64,000 bases of DNA, taken from NCBI GenBank assembly GCA_004369085.1, contig ML210240.1, positions 43,086 to 107,085 of the forward strand, given 5' to 3'. Position 1 is the stretch's first letter; each line of letters opens with the position of its first letter. The notes below the pieces were generated by a model that worked only from the letters and a program-made list of their open reading frames with translations, had not been told where the DNA came from and searched no databases. The translations under genes were made by a program, and so were the position numbers. Source of the stretch: Coprinopsis marcescibilis. Lineage: Eukaryota > Basidiomycota > Agaricomycetes > Agaricales > Psathyrellaceae. This document shows, one piece after another, positions 11,944-23,902 of this stretch.

Positions 11944-12409
11944 ATTGGGCCACAGTCAACCAACCTACAAGGTTCCTGTGCTTTATAGTATCATGTATAA
12001 AGCATTTCATCCTCTGTGGCCGTCTGCCATGGCCTCGCCTTGAAAAGCTGTTTACCCACCCTCGCAGTTTGAAATTCTGGTGGCGCGTGGCTTGAAGGCG
12101 TCGGCAATAGCCGAACCTTGCTCTGGCTCTCTGAGTACTAAAGTAACTTTGTCTGTCGTCTCCTTCTCAATCTGCAATAATTTTTATTTACCAGCAACTC
12201 CCAGACGAATTTGAGTAAAGAAATTCTCAGTGAACCACTGATTATCCCAACATACATGGATATCCTATTGTGCGAATCTCGATAATGATCTTTCTCACTC
12301 CGAATATCGGAATAATGGCGGGACAGCCACTACTTTCTGCCTCATGGGGCATAGGGACGTCTTCTCCAACTCCAACACAGCATAGATATACTCGAAATCC
12401 TGCAGGATC
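11944..12409. other. Intergenic, nothing recognised
   Basis: Spacer between two same-strand NLR genes. It contains an ORF starting at 12270 in another frame, without protein features. No repeat or RNA gene recognised. Confidence 0.35.
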
Positions 12410-15020
12410 ATGCAGAATCATGCAGCTGGGCAGAGGCCGCGACACACAGGGAAGAGGTTGTTGTCGCAGGACGACGACCAGGAGGCCATGTTTAGACTCT
12501 CCTCGACATCAAAGGACTCATCCCGGAACGTAAGACCAAGGAAGTATAGGACAGAGGAGGCGGAGGCAGAATATAGGACATTCCCTTATGAATTGCCAGA
12601 GGTCGTCATAAACGAACATGACCCACAGCCGGGTTTGGGATATCTACGTAAGTTTGTTGACTACACCTGTCTAAATGGTCGCTCACACTTCACAGCCATC
12701 GACAGCATCGCAGAGGTGGAACGCAAGCAAGCTCATCGCAAAAGCTGTCCTGAGAACTATTTCAATGCATCCAGACGCCGATCCACAAGTCCAATGGCCA
12801 ATCGTGCTCAAATGGCCGACATCGAGCGTCGTTCGACAAGATACCTTAACGTCATCGAGAATAGAAGGCCGCCGTATTCTCAACCGTCTATCACCAGAGC
12901 AAGGTCTCATGGTATGTTACATTTCAAGCCTTCGTTGTTTGGTTGCTGTTGCTTGACAGCTGGTTAGAAGGGCATGAATCCCCTCCTGATCGCTATCGTG
13001 GGCGTACGTCACACTCCACTAGTGCAGATAGAGAGATTATCAACCCAAGCTTTCATGGCGGCGGTGCTTTTGCCGGTGCCTCGCATTTCACGATCGAAGC
13101 GGCGACCATGATTGACAACTCAGTGAGCATAACAGAGAGGGTCGGCGGTACGTATATCCACAATGGTAGTTTGCGTTGTTGTTAACAGTGGAATATTACA
13201 CAGGTTTAACACGTCTGCAACAGTTCATGGCTTCCAGTGCTCTTTACGACTCAAAGGAACGTTTCGATCCACCCAAGTGCGACGAGAACACGCGTATTCG
13301 CTTGATCGGAAAGATGACAGGCTGGGCCAGAGATTCCGACATTTCTCAGCGTATGTTGTGCTTGACCGGACCAGCCGGTTCAGGCAAATCGGCTTTGCAG
13401 CAAACGGTGGTGGAGAAGTGTGCAGAAGAAGGCTCTCTTCTTGCTGCATTTTTCTTCTATGCCCAGGATGCACGAAGGAACAACCTAGGGACCCTGATCC
13501 CAACGCTCGCCTATCAAATCTACCAAAACATTGCCGCTACCCGAAAGCCCATGATCAAAGCTGTGGAGGATGATCCAGCCATCTTCGAGCGCAAGGTCGA
13601 CATCCAGCTGAACAGGATCATCATCGTGCCACTTCAAGACGCGTTGCAGTCACCTGGGACGTTTCCACGGTCTTGGCCCCGCAACATATTTATCGATGGT
13701 GTAGACGAGTGCCGTGGGGAAGTCAACCAAATTCACCTTCTACAGCTGCTCAGGAACCTTGCTCTCACATTAAATCATTCTGAATTTGCCCTCAAGATTT
13801 GTTTTGCAAGTCGACCTGAACATGCGGTGCGGAGCGCCATCTCCGCTCGTGGGCATCTTGGCCGAAGCGGCCTCCTCTACCACATCGATCTCAGTGAACA
13901 CAACGCGACCTCAGACATTCGCATTTTCCTACAACGCCGGCTTACAGAGATCGCCGAGACTACACCCTACCCGCTTCCCTCAGCCCCATGGCCATCCGAA
14001 GACGACATCGAGAAGCTAGCAGACAACTCATCGGGACAGTTTGTTTACGCCGCCACCATCATAAAATATCTGTCCGAGCGTCGTCGTTCGCCCTTTTCCC
14101 AGTTGCAGGTGGTGCTATCGTGGTCACCCGGGACCAAGAGGCGGGAGAGACCATTTGCGGCCCTCGATACCCTTTACACCAGCATCTTTGCTGCAGCCTC
14201 GGAAGCGTACAAGGAGAGCAAATCGATCGACGACGATCTCGTCCTTGTTCGATACATCCGAATGCTTCAAGTTATGGCCTTAACCTACACTGAAGCTCAG
14301 CCTGGGGCAGTAGAAGCCCTTTTGGGTTTAGAACAGGGAGAGCTGCAGATACTTGTATCCGACCTTCACTCCCTAGTCGATCCAGAAGGAAGCGGGCTGG
14401 GGCTGCAGTTCTTCAAGCTGCGGTTCCACCACAAATCTGTGCCCGACTTTTTGCAAGATCCGGATCGATGTGGAAATCTTTTCATCTCCTCTACAAGGAT
14501 CGCGTTGGATTTGCTGTCTCTTTCCACTCGGTGGCTTGTTGATGAGGCCCGTATCGAAGGCAAGTGCTCCACGCCCATTCTGTTATTGATGTGATCTCAT
14601 ATATTGCTCCTCATCTGATTCAGACTGTTTGTCCAAGGAATTTGCATTGGGAATCTGGTTGATATGTGCTCTTGAAGCAATCACCAAAGGGAGCGACACG
14701 GAAAGGGAAGAACTTCGTACTTTCCTCGCCGGGTCGGGGAATGACTGGGCCATCGTTGAAAAGGGGTTCAGTCTGCACTCTTGGCCCTCGCGGGGGGAAC
14801 ATTTCCAAGCGTTTTTGCACAGATGCAATGTATTGAATCTCTTTGTGAGTTTCTTCGTTCACTTGACACATATTGGCCTTGCTGAGCCCTGATGCCTTCG
14901 TCTCACTAGAATAAATCGAAGCACCCAGAATGGTCAAAACCACTGAGGATGGTGCGCAGCTTAGACCCGGTCATCAGCAATAAGTTGTTGACAGCGGAAG
15001 GACGATGGAAGAAACCTTAG
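12410..15020 (+). CDS. Repeat-less NACHT-domain NLR-like protein
   Basis: Six exons: 12410-12647, 12696-12911, 12968-13147, 13204-14559, 14624-14844, 14910-15020; about 773 aa. The N-terminal ~150 aa are polar and charged, of unknown type. Exon 3 encodes the family motif FHGGGAFAGASHFTIEAATM. NACHT has Walker A GPAGSGKS (about aa 267) and Walker B FIDGVDE (about aa 373). RFHHKSVPDFLQDPDRCG precedes a helical C-terminal part ending with SKHPEW. No repeat domain follows. The intron at 14560-14623 starts with gcaagt, a GC-AG type donor. It is the intact neighbour of the nonsense copy at 9902-11943 and shares its intron phases. The first exon is the least certain part. Confidence 0.8.
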
Positions 15021-15147
15021 GTTCTCATGGGAAGCTTGAATATATGCTTTTTTTTTTATGGCGGTGGCATATCAGTTGAGCCTGGACTGTAATCGGGTAA
15101 AGATTTGAGCTAAATATTAGTTGAGCTGGAACTTGGGGTGATATGCT

Positions 15148-15371
15148 CTATTTTTTCTCCATCTGTCTCCTGATCACCTTCCTCACGCTCCTTTCCATCC
15201 CAGCAAACATTCGTTCCAACTCAACGCATACGACGATATCCATTTCGTCAAGTTCAGCGGATCGCGAATTTCATGATCCATTGGGTCATAATGGTGGTGG
15301 GTGCGTTGACTGTTAAGCAATGAAGTACAAATCGGACACTGTTTCTTCATACGACGCGGTCTTTTCCGCAA
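15148..15371 (-). pseudogene. Possible small Cys/His ORF, broken or spliced
   Basis: On the minus strand KKQCPICTSLLNSQRTHHHYD contains a CxxC and a His cluster that could bind zinc. After about 40 residues a coding-like frame continues in another phase (DEMDIVVCVELERMFAGMER) to a stop at 15148-15150. A frameshift or an unrecognised intron would be needed to join them. No function can be assigned. The region lies between the 3' ends of an NLR gene and the RPC31-like gene. Confidence 0.25.
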
Positions 15372-15714
15372 GCTCCGCTTCCTCCTCCTTTTAGCTGTTG
15401 TCCTCAGCTTCCGTGCTCAGAAAACCGCCCGATGCATCCCTCTCGACATTGTCTCGCCCGAGAATGTCGGTCAATGGGACGCAACAATCGACGCAAGATC
15501 AAAAGCTGTTACGACGAGGCTGAATGGCCGGGACTACGATGTCATTGGGTCTGGCATCATTTGAGTATCATCTTCGTCCCACTTTGATACATCGCCAGGA
15601 CCGCAGCTTGTAATGCATGTCGTCCGACGAACAACCGAGGTATCCCAGGATTCACGATGGTTGCATTTCCTCGATTAGTTACACATCATAGTTTACTTTT
15701 CGTTGATGGCTACT

Positions 15715-16571
15715 TCAGTCGTAATCCATCCCTGATAGGAAATGTTAGCATGCGGCAGAAATGAAAAGGATAAGGGACCCACCACCGTCGTCTCCACCAC
15801 CCCCACCGAGGTCATCATAATCATCACCCTCGCCGTTGTCAAAGTGGTCTTCTGCATAGTCGTTGTCGTACTCTTCGTCGACGTCATAGTCCTCTTCTGG
15901 TTGCGAACCTGTTTCTGAACGTTCATCGGTAGATTTTTCCTACGGTGGAATTGGGTCATCTTGTCCTTCTCATTGTACATTGCGACCTTACCTCGTCATC
16001 CTCATCCATCATGTCGTCAACAACAACCATCTTGACTTTCCTTGCCTTCTTGGCTGCTGCTGCTGCTCGGCCTTTGGGGTTGAAATAAGACTCAAAAAGT
16101 TCCTCCGGAAAGAATGGTGCATGTAGGTCCTTCCTGTTGAGTGTGGGTTGTGTGGCTAGCGAGGGTCGATACTTGTCCGAGTATCGAGGAAGATCTGGAG
16201 ACTAGACTGAGTAACAGACTTGGTAAAACGATCCGTCCGCTCACCTGTCGAATGCACACGCTCTACGACATAGTATTGCGTGAACCTCAGCCGCGAACTG
16301 ATCCCGAGCTGGTACTGGGCAATTTTCCTCTCTTCATCTGAGGGCTCGGTGGTCAAAGGTAAATGTCTAGGCTACTTGTAGGGGTGTGAGTATATCAACA
16401 TTGCAATATAACAAAAATACGCACTGGGTATAAAGCAGTCTCCTCCCTGGACATGTTTTGGATATCCGCAAAACTCAGACCCATTGGCAGTTGATTATTG
16501 GCTCCACCGAAACCTCCTCGACCACCACCGCGACCACCACGACCACCACCTCTACCGCCACCTCTAGACAT
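15715..16571 (-). CDS. RPC31: RNA polymerase III subunit C31/RPC7-like
   Basis: Five exons on the minus strand (16425-16571, 16245-16371, 15992-16194, 15783-15939, 15715-15731) join to about 216 aa. The N-terminus is Gly/Arg-rich (MSRGGGRGGGRGGRGGGRGG), then LPMGLSFADIQNMSREE and YPP..LPL. Next come a SDEERKIAQYQL..LR.TQYYV stretch, a YSDKY segment and RPSLATQPTLNRKDLHAPFF, and a highly acidic tail with EEDYDVDEEYDNDY and DNGEGDDYDDLGG. This order and the acidic tail match the Rpc31/POLR3G family, which sits in the Pol III-specific trimer involved in initiation. The gene is divergent from the Aly/REF gene, sharing a 239-bp promoter region. Confidence 0.75.
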
Positions 16572-16810
16572 GATTTAGGACCTGGAAAAGCGTGAAATAA
16601 GTGGACGCCAGAAAGACTGTCGGCGCCTAGACGAGTCAGAAGGAAGCGGAGTGTGGGAATAAATTGAACTCCGCTGAGCCCTCATAAGGTGCACAGCACA
16701 CGTTCCCCAGTCCTTCCCCAGCAACCTCCACCACTGTTTTCGCCACTCGACCTTTTACGACCTCCGTTTGTCTTTCTTTTCTAGAAACCACCTTAATTCG
16801 ATAATTCATA
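16572..16810. promoter_or_regulatory. Bidirectional promoter between RPC31-like and Aly/REF
   Basis: The 239 bp between two divergent start codons must hold both 5' UTRs and promoters. The plus-strand side is pyrimidine-rich (ccactgttttcgccactcg, cttttctag) just before the Aly/REF start. No TATA box is evident. Both genes act in basal RNA synthesis or export, so shared control is plausible but inferred. Confidence 0.5.
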
Positions 16811-18428
16811 ATGGATAAGAGTCTTGACGAGGTACGAAAATTTCGCTCGGTGTTGAACGTGTCGTGGCAGCGTGTCTGACAGTAAAAATTAGCTCATTGC
16901 CTCCAAGCCCAAGGGAGGAGCACGCCGTGGCACCGGTCGCCGCTCGACTGGACGGATTCAGATTCTTGGAAAACCCACTGTTGGCCCTAATACAAGGTCT
17001 CGCGCTGTTGCACCCGTCGTCGCCACCAACATCCCCACCAGTCAGCCTTCTTTGGCCGATAAGATCGTTGTTTCGAACCTCCCTATCGATGTGAGCGAAG
17101 CTCAAGTTAAGGTACGGTTGTCTTGAAATAGATTAAGAAGGGCGTTTGATCTGATATCCCTTTCAGGAGCTTTTCGCTACCACCGTTGGACCCCTCCGTG
17201 AAGTCACCCTCCACTACGACTCTCATGGCAAGTCAAAAGGCGTTGCCACAGTTGTCTTCAACCGCAAAGGGGACGGCAACAAGGCTTATACTCAATACAA
17301 CAACCGACTCATCGATGGCAGTTAGTATCGACTCCTCCATTCGTCTCGTCTTCCCGCTGTTATGACTGGCAAACGCAGTCGTTTGCTTTGGATTTCTAAG
17401 TTCCAGTGGATCCGTGGCTCCCTGTCTCTGCCGCCCTTTTTTGGTTGTATCGAAGATTTCCTTTGCCCCAAAGATGGAGACCCTTATGGATGTTGGCTCG
17501 GCATACCAGCATTCAAGCTAGCCCATTCTCCCGTGGATGTGAGCTGCTGCGCGGTGATACTTCCGGAATCGTCGCGCAGTCGTTCCTTGAGTCAGAGGCT
17601 TGATCACCCTCGGATTCGGAACATGCTCTGCCACCTCGTATCTACATTCTCTAGAAGATGGTGGGCACACCTGCAGAACGGTTGATCGAGGTGGTTCGGC
17701 GGGTTGAAGGAACCGTCGTGCAACGTGTGGTGACGGAGTACGTCGCGTGTCCTCCATGGTGTCCCAAGTGGAGCCATGTAGTGTGGGTGATGCGTTACTT
17801 GTTTTGTTGGAGTCAAGATGGGTAGCCTCTCGACATGTCGGTGGAAAGAAGTTTGGACGCAAGCGAACGGACCTTTTTTTGGCAACAGACAGAGACATAG
17901 CTTCGCTGAAACTGGTAACGAAGATGGCCAATTGCCCTCATTCTACTATTCTTCTTGGTGCTCGAACCATTGAACAGCCGACTAATGATGTCTCCGCTCT
18001 TCCCCTCCCACCGCAATCCGTTTATCTATAGAACGCCCAATGAAGATTGAAATCGTCGTCGACCCTATTCGAGCTGCCCCGCTTGCCTCTCGTGTTGCAC
18101 CTGCTGCGGTCGCTGCCCCAGTTGTCGGTGCCCCAAGGTTGGTTTATTCCCTTGTTATTGAGTGTAACAATACTTACCCTTTCGTAGAAATGGTGGCCCT
18201 GTCCGTCGCCGACGTGGTGGTGGTGGTGGTGGTAGAGGAGGTGCAGGTGCTCCAGGCGGTCCAGGTGGTAAGCGAGGCGAAAGGCCTCAAAAGTCTGCCG
18301 CCGACCTCGATGCCGAGATGGAGGTTTGTAATTTTGGCTTCTGTATCAAAATGGGATAACTGATACGAGTTTGGCAATAGGATTACACTGCGGCTGCCAG
18401 CGGCCCTGCTGCGCCTGCAACGGCTTAA
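16811..18428 (+). CDS. YRA1: Aly/REF-type mRNA export adaptor (RRM)
   Basis: Six exons (16811-16831, 16893-17111, 17167-17320, 18032-18137, 18188-18323, 18381-18428) give about 227 aa. The start MDKSLDELI is the conserved N-terminal UAP56-binding-like motif of the family. It is followed by an Arg-rich segment, one RRM (RNP2 KIVVSNLP, RNP1 GKSKGVATVVF), then KRPMKIEIV, an Ala/Pro/Val region, an RGG-type basic stretch and a DLDAEMEDYTA C-terminus. Aly/REF proteins couple splicing to mRNA export in the nucleus. Introns are 55-65 nt except the third, which is 711 nt and splits the RRM exactly before KRPMKIE. Confidence 0.9.
17321..18031 (+). other. 711-nt intron inside the Aly/REF gene
   Basis: The donor gttagt follows the codons for RLIDG, and the acceptor tttatctatag precedes the bases completing KRPMK, so phases match. 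A branch-like cgactaatg lies near the 3' end. The intron is more than ten times longer than its neighbours. An internal cag at about 17379 could serve as an alternative acceptor and would lead quickly to a stop codon. No long ORF, snoRNA boxes or repeat was recognised inside. Confidence 0.7.
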
Positions 18429-19010
18429 GCTTGTTCTCTATCTCTGGTTTCCTATGTTGTAATTCATCCTGTAACATTCTTGCCTTTTAATATGTTTTAC
18501 TATACCCTTTTGCATGCTTCTCTCCGATCTCGTTTAGAAAGACATTCCTGTGTTTCCAAGAATGTATTTCGTATACGTTCCGAATCGTAAAACCTGGTAA
18601 TGCCTGCAATTTCGTCGTTAATTGCATGTTCGGCGGCCGAAGTCAGTGGAATGGAAAGAGAATGGATTGGAAGAAATGATTTTGGTCCTGAATCGTTCGA
18701 GGAGGATTTCTCGTTGCGGCCACGTGATATTTGATATTTCAAAAAATCCGAAGTGACCTGATTTACTGAACCGTGGTGGAATCCAATTATCAATAAAAAG
18801 CCAGATCATTTCTGGAAAGTCTCCCCAGGTTTGTTCCTTCCCTTCCACCAGCTCCCCAAGTCTTCTCCTTTGTGAGTGTTCAGCTTTTCCTCTGTATCGG
18901 GCGGATTAAGCCGTACAAGTGCCGTGGAATATGCGTCGACCGCGTCTCCTGGCATTTCTCGCGCGATTCGCTGGCAACTTCAGGGACTAATTATCGTCCT
19001 TTCCAGCATA
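18429..19010. promoter_or_regulatory. ERG6 upstream region with probable 5' UTR intron
   Basis: A CACGTG palindrome lies at 18721-18726. A likely 5' UTR intron runs from gtgagtgttc near 18871 to cctttccag just before the ATG at 19011, with ggactaat as branch-like sequence. E-box-like sites can bind bHLH sterol regulators in fungi, but binding here is inference. The rest shows no gene. Confidence 0.4.
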
Positions 19011-20301
19011 ATGTCTGCCAGCACCACTGCTCTCAAGGATGGCCGCGTCCAAAACCGTGTGGAGAACTACACCAAGTTCTGGAAAAAGGACTTGAAGACC
19101 GAGCAGGAAGACGACAACAGCGCTCGTCTGGACAAGTACACCGAGGTCGTTAACGGTGCGCAATTCTTTGAATCACAAACTATGTTCGTGTATTCAACGT
19201 AACTTCTTATCAGGCTACTATGATGGTGCTACTGAGCTCTACGAATACGGCTGGGCCCAGTCTTTCCACTTCTCTCGCTTCTACAAGGGTGAAGCATTCC
19301 ACGCATCGCTTGCTCGCCATGAACACTACCTCGCTGCTCAAATGGGTCTCCGCCCTGGCATGCGAGTCCTCGACGTCGGCTGCGGTGTTGGTGGCCCTGC
19401 CCGTGAAATTGCCCAGTTCAGCGACTCAACCATCATTGGATTGAACAACAACGACTTCCAGATTCAACGCGCCAAGAAGTACACCAAAAAGGCTGGTCTT
19501 GAGGACCAGGTCAGCTTCGTCAAGGGCGATTTCATGAAGCTCTCTGAGCAATTCGGCGAAAACTCGTTCGATGCTGGTGCGTACAATTTTTATCAATTCA
19601 GTTTCGCTGGCTATACTCAATTGGCTCCGTGACATAGTCTATGCCATTGAGGCCACCGTGCACGCACCCACATGGGAGGGTGTTTACGGCGAAATCTTCA
19701 AAATCCTTAAGCCAGGAGGAGTCGTAAGTTTTGACTGTTCTTTGTGGTGCTTGATATCTCCGTGTGCTGACGGATTCCGCTAATAGTTCGGTGTTTACGA
19801 ATGGTGCATGACCGACGATTGGGATCCTTCCAACCCTGAACATAAGGAGCTTGCCCACCAAATTGAGCTTGGAAACGGTATTCCCGAAATGCGACCTCTC
19901 CGAGTAGCCCGTCAGGCGCTCAAGAACGTTGGTTTCGAAATCGAGCACGAGGAGGACCTTGCTGACCGACCTGATCCCATCCCTTGGTATTATCCTTTGG
20001 AGGGTGATATCAGCAAAGCGCAAACTTTCTGGGACTACATCACTGTCTGGCGGATGAGCTGGAGTGGAAAGATCGTTACCCATAGCGCTCTCCGTGTCCT
20101 CGAGTTGGTCGGCCTGGTGCCAAAGGGTACACACGACGTTGGTGAATCCCTCAAAGTTGCTGCTGACGCGCTGGTTGCTGGTGGACAAAAGAAGGTGAGC
20201 TTGGTGATGACTTGTTTATCCCGGATGGTTGCTCACTCTATTGCGTTCTCTAGCTCTTCACCCCTATGTACCTTGCTGTTAGCAGAAAGCCCAATAACTA
20301 G
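19011..20301 (+). CDS. ERG6: Sterol 24-C-methyltransferase
   Basis: Exons 19011-19155, 19214-19576, 19638-19723, 19787-20194 and 20254-20301 join to about 349 aa. The enzyme methylates C-24 of the sterol side chain with S-adenosylmethionine in ergosterol synthesis at the ER or lipid droplets. Visible family signatures: [20 protein letters not shown] (sterol-binding region), SAM motif [15 protein letters not shown] (about aa 100), [26 protein letters not shown] and the C-terminal LFTPMYL. Length is slightly short of the yeast enzyme but complete from start to stop. The neighbouring genes are not sterol genes. Confidence 0.95.
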
Positions 20302-20534
20302 ATAATTTACTTTGCATACGTCTTACTATCTCATCGCACATATACCCACTTCATATAATGCAGTAATGGACTAGGATTCCCGTACTTATTGTTCTGGAAG
20401 AATTTGTGAGTGGGTGACGAATCCGCAGACCGTGGAATCAGAACCCGGTAAACGCCGAGGCATGAGATTCCCTGTGACAGACCGAAATCGTGCCTTTTGG
20501 GGTCAGACCACCATTGGTTTTCGATTTCTGGATG

Positions 20535-22230
20535 ATGTCCAGTGATCCCAGGGTGCCGGTTCAGCAGAAACCCCGTCAACCCAAAAGCTATACCGAACCA
20601 CAAATCGAGTTTCTGAAAAGGTCAGTTTTCGACCCTCTCGCTGGAGACATGGCCGACGGCCAGGGCTAATGATTCTTGTCAGTCATCTACCAGAGTTTGA
20701 ACGACGCAGCCATGGCACAGTGCGAGGAGATGCGAAGAAATATGCCCTAGACCGGGCCTCAGAGTTTATCCAGACGTTTGGATTGCCCCAAGAGTTCCAT
20801 ACTCTCGAGGAGGGGGATTCACGGTTCAAAGAGGTATATATTTTGCTTGCCTCATGTTCTCCATGCCACTTTGCCAATCCAGTTTGCCTGGCTAGCAAAT
20901 ATACAACTGGTTCAAGAATACTGTTGGACGCAACAGGAGAAAGCTAGAGGGGAAGCCGCGCTCGGTCAAGAAGTCCTCTGTAGAGAAAGGTATGCATTTG
21001 CCCTTTTTGTTGTATGTTCATTTGTGGCGAATCAATATTTCTGTTTTCAACAGCTGGGGACAATAGCGCCATTTCGACTGCAATTTCGTGGAATGGGGCG
21101 GCCGTGGCTCAACCCCAACAAACGAGTTTGGCGACATATTCGCATTCGCAACATGTAGATTCCACCCAGGGTGCTGGTCCTTCTAGTCCGGCGATGAACC
21201 CGCAACCGATAATCAGCCAGATGCAGTACGGGACCATGCACCCCAACGCATCCATACCCTCACATTCCAATACACCGCCTGCACCCACCCACGCCCATGT
21301 CCCTCCACCCCCACAACAGCAACCACAGCCGATCGCAGTCTCAATCAACATGGCCATCACGCAAGAAACATTGTGTGATGGATTCCTCTCGCCCAGTGTT
21401 GACTGTGCGACGCTCTCCAACATGATCCAGTCCTTTGTTGCCAGCAACCCTGGACCTACACCACTTGTGCCGGTTTTAGATGCTCTGTTTGCGGCATCGG
21501 TTGCGGAAGCTCCAGCCTATTCGCGGGACCCTCTTCCCCTTGTGCAAAAATTCTACGAGACATCGCGGTACTTTCAACATTCCATTGTGCATGCGGGGTT
21601 GTCTGGCCCTCAGGCGGCGTCGAGGGCGATTCTAATGCAGATCCGCAAAAACTCTGTGTGGGTGTCGGTTGCGCCTTGGGCTTCCAACTCGAACGCGGGT
21701 GCTGGAGGGTATCGTCAGTCGCCTGTCACGTCGCCCACTACGTCGCTGTCTGAGGATATGCAGAGGATGGCCGTCGAGCGGCAGCGCAGGAAGGACCATA
21801 TCCAGTGGGCGAGGATACACGCTGCGGCGCTAGAGACTGGGATGATTGGGTTCATCGGCCGTGATGCGGAAAATTTGCCCTATCCGTATACCACTGCGAG
21901 GGCGTTTTCGGAGATGATTGCCAGAGATGCGGTTTGGGAGAACGATGAGGCCGAGTGGGTCGCGGGGAGCTTTGTGTTAAGGGCAGTTATTAGGACTGCG
22001 TTGAGGGGGGACAGGCGGCAGCGCGATGAGTATGCAGAGATGCTGCGTGCGTACGAGGGGAGGTGGAAGGAGATAAAGGATGAAGTGAGGCAGACGATGG
22101 CCACGGTAAGGGAATCTTCACGCACTTTCGAGGCGACAATGGGTCCTGACTGATTCGCTTTTGGATATAGGAGGTGCTTGTTTCGGCCAAGGAAGAACTC
22201 GATAGACTGGAGAAGACTCTCACCGCATGA
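20535..22230 (+). CDS. Putative nuclear protein with basic basidiomycete domain
   Basis: Five exons (20535-20620, 20683-20833, 20896-20989, 21054-22105, 22171-22230) give about 480 aa. The N-terminal ~110 aa contain YTEPQIEFLKSHLPEFERRS, then DRASEFIQTFGLP, and QIYNWFKNTVGRNRRKLEGK, a strongly basic helical segment. I recall similar segments (FKEQIYNWYKNTVGR type) in many uncharacterised mushroom proteins; nucleic-acid binding is plausible but not shown. A Pro/Gln/His-rich linker follows, then a helical region ending in a short coiled coil (VSAKEELDRLEKTL). The third exon was chosen by frame: other splicing breaks the basic motif. Confidence 0.7.
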
Positions 22231-22717
22231 TATTTGTATACAAACGTTTCTCACACATTTTTCCTCTCCTCTCTCCCCACTCATCATCGGACTATTCTGC
22301 TACACCCCCATGATTGTTGTAAAACTATACCCTTGCTACATTGGCGGAACGTGTGTTGATGACGAACTTGCGATGATATTTGTAGTGCTAGCCGCGATTG
22401 ACTGGTGGGGGCGCTGACCTTTGTATTAATTGATAGTAGACTTCGATACGCTACAGGAAGACGTCCATTGTTCCTTGTGAGATGCGCATGAATTGTAGAC
22501 TAATAGGACCAGACTAGATAATATATTGGCCTATGATACAGTGTAAGTTGAGCGGCTTTGAGATATCCAATGGACCACAGCAACTGCTCTGAAACGGCGG
22601 AGAGACGGCTGCTAGTTTGGAGAGGCAGTCACCTTTTTAAAAAGTACATGATTAATTGTCGCGGGAAGCAGAGTCCATTCCTGTGCCAGGTTCCAATCCT
22701 GGATCACTTTACAATTA
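22231..22717. other. Intergenic, nothing recognised
   Basis: Probably holds the 3' UTR of the upstream gene. A hairpin with stem CCAGG/CCTGG and loop ttccaat near 22687-22702 looks like a tRNA T-arm, but no matching acceptor or D arm was found. Confidence 0.35.
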
Positions 22718-23902
22718 TTGGTAACGAGCAATTTTACATTGCGGCCCCTTGAACCTCTATTTGTAGGAGGCGCTCCGCAGCTCCGAGAACTCGAAATTCA
22801 TGGATATTTACCATGGACATCTCCGCTTTTGCGGGGATTGACAAGGCTGACACTCGCGGATTCTGATATCTCTCCCGGGCGCGCCGTCATTCCTCTCCCT
22901 CATCCAGCAGCATTCCGAAAGGCTCTGGCGAGCATGCCACAACTCACTTTCCTCGATCTCGATGTCAGGCTTCCAAACATGGATGGGGATGGGTTTCCAA
23001 TTCCCTTCAAGTCTCTCCAAACCTTCAAAATGAGAGGGCCCGTTGTACAGTTCGCGAATATTGTCAATTGCTTCCAAATCCTTGTATCGACCATCCTAGA
23101 GTTCATAGTTCGAGTCGAACACGGTCAACCAAACCTTTGGAAGTTCACGGAAGACATCGCCAAGGCTCTCAACCATTCCTGGCTCTCGGATCCTCTCGCA
23201 CACCCACCGTCGTCACCGGCCGCACCTACAGCTATGGCACAATCGATTCATGCAGTTGAGCTCATCGATACAGGGCATCAAAAAATAGTTTACGCTTGGT
23301 TCGAATCCAGTCCAACATGGAGCCTACACCTCCGTCAACCTTGTCTGACGCTGGCCTTCGAAGGCTCAGACCCCTTCGAAGGCTATTATTGGTCTGGCAT
23401 GACCCCTGTCACGGTCGAACATCCCTTTATACCAATTATCACACATCTTCCGCTAGAGAAGGTGAATACATTGGAAATTCGCCAGACTTATCACGTGCGT
23501 CAAAAGGAAGTGTATCTCGCACTTAGCGGCATGCCAGCCCTTAGGCATCTCCTCATTCATGAATACGCTGGTCTTGCTTCATTTTTATCAGTCTTGGGAC
23601 AGGATATAAACCTCTACATCGACCCCAGTTCCCGGGCAACGGCGAGCGTTACCCGCTTTTCCAACCTCAATTCACTCGCCATCAGCTCTGTAAACTATAA
23701 CGAACGTAGATTCAACATCGAGGACACATTCTACCACATCTTTCGGCTTCGTCGTGGCCTGAATAAAGGTCTCATGCACCTCAAGCTATTGGAATGTAAA
23801 AACCTGCCCAAGTCCACGGTGAGGAAGTGGGAAGAGGTTGTGCCGAGCATATATTGGGACATGGATGGGTTGGAAGGAGCGCAGAGCAAAGAGAATATGT
23901 AG
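22718..23902 (+). pseudogene. 5'-truncated F-box/LRR-like gene
   Basis: The open frame begins without an ATG and enters the family sequence at FVGGAPQLRELEI, in the middle of the normal protein. The rest (GLTRLTL, SMPQLTFLDLDV, HLPLEKVNTLEI, LRRGLNKGLMHLKL, VRKWEEVVPSIYWD) matches the C-terminal two thirds of the intact paralogues at 24197-26791 and 35691-37490. The coiled coil and F-box are missing, and the first in-frame ATG lies well inside. The remaining ~390 codons have no stop, so the truncation is recent or the fragment is used with an unseen upstream exon. Confidence 0.7.

Noticed and set aside
17518..17931. Minus-strand ORF inside the long Aly/REF intron
   Set aside because: No protein features, no clear promoter or splice signals; likely chance.
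22630..22750. tRNA-like T-arm (CCAGG ttccaat CCTGG)
   Set aside because: No pairing acceptor stem, D arm or anticodon arm at the right distance; at most a chance hairpin.
23290..23320. Perfect B-box-like ggttcgaatcc
   Set aside because: Lies inside the F-box-like coding frame (WFESS) and has no tRNA fold around it.
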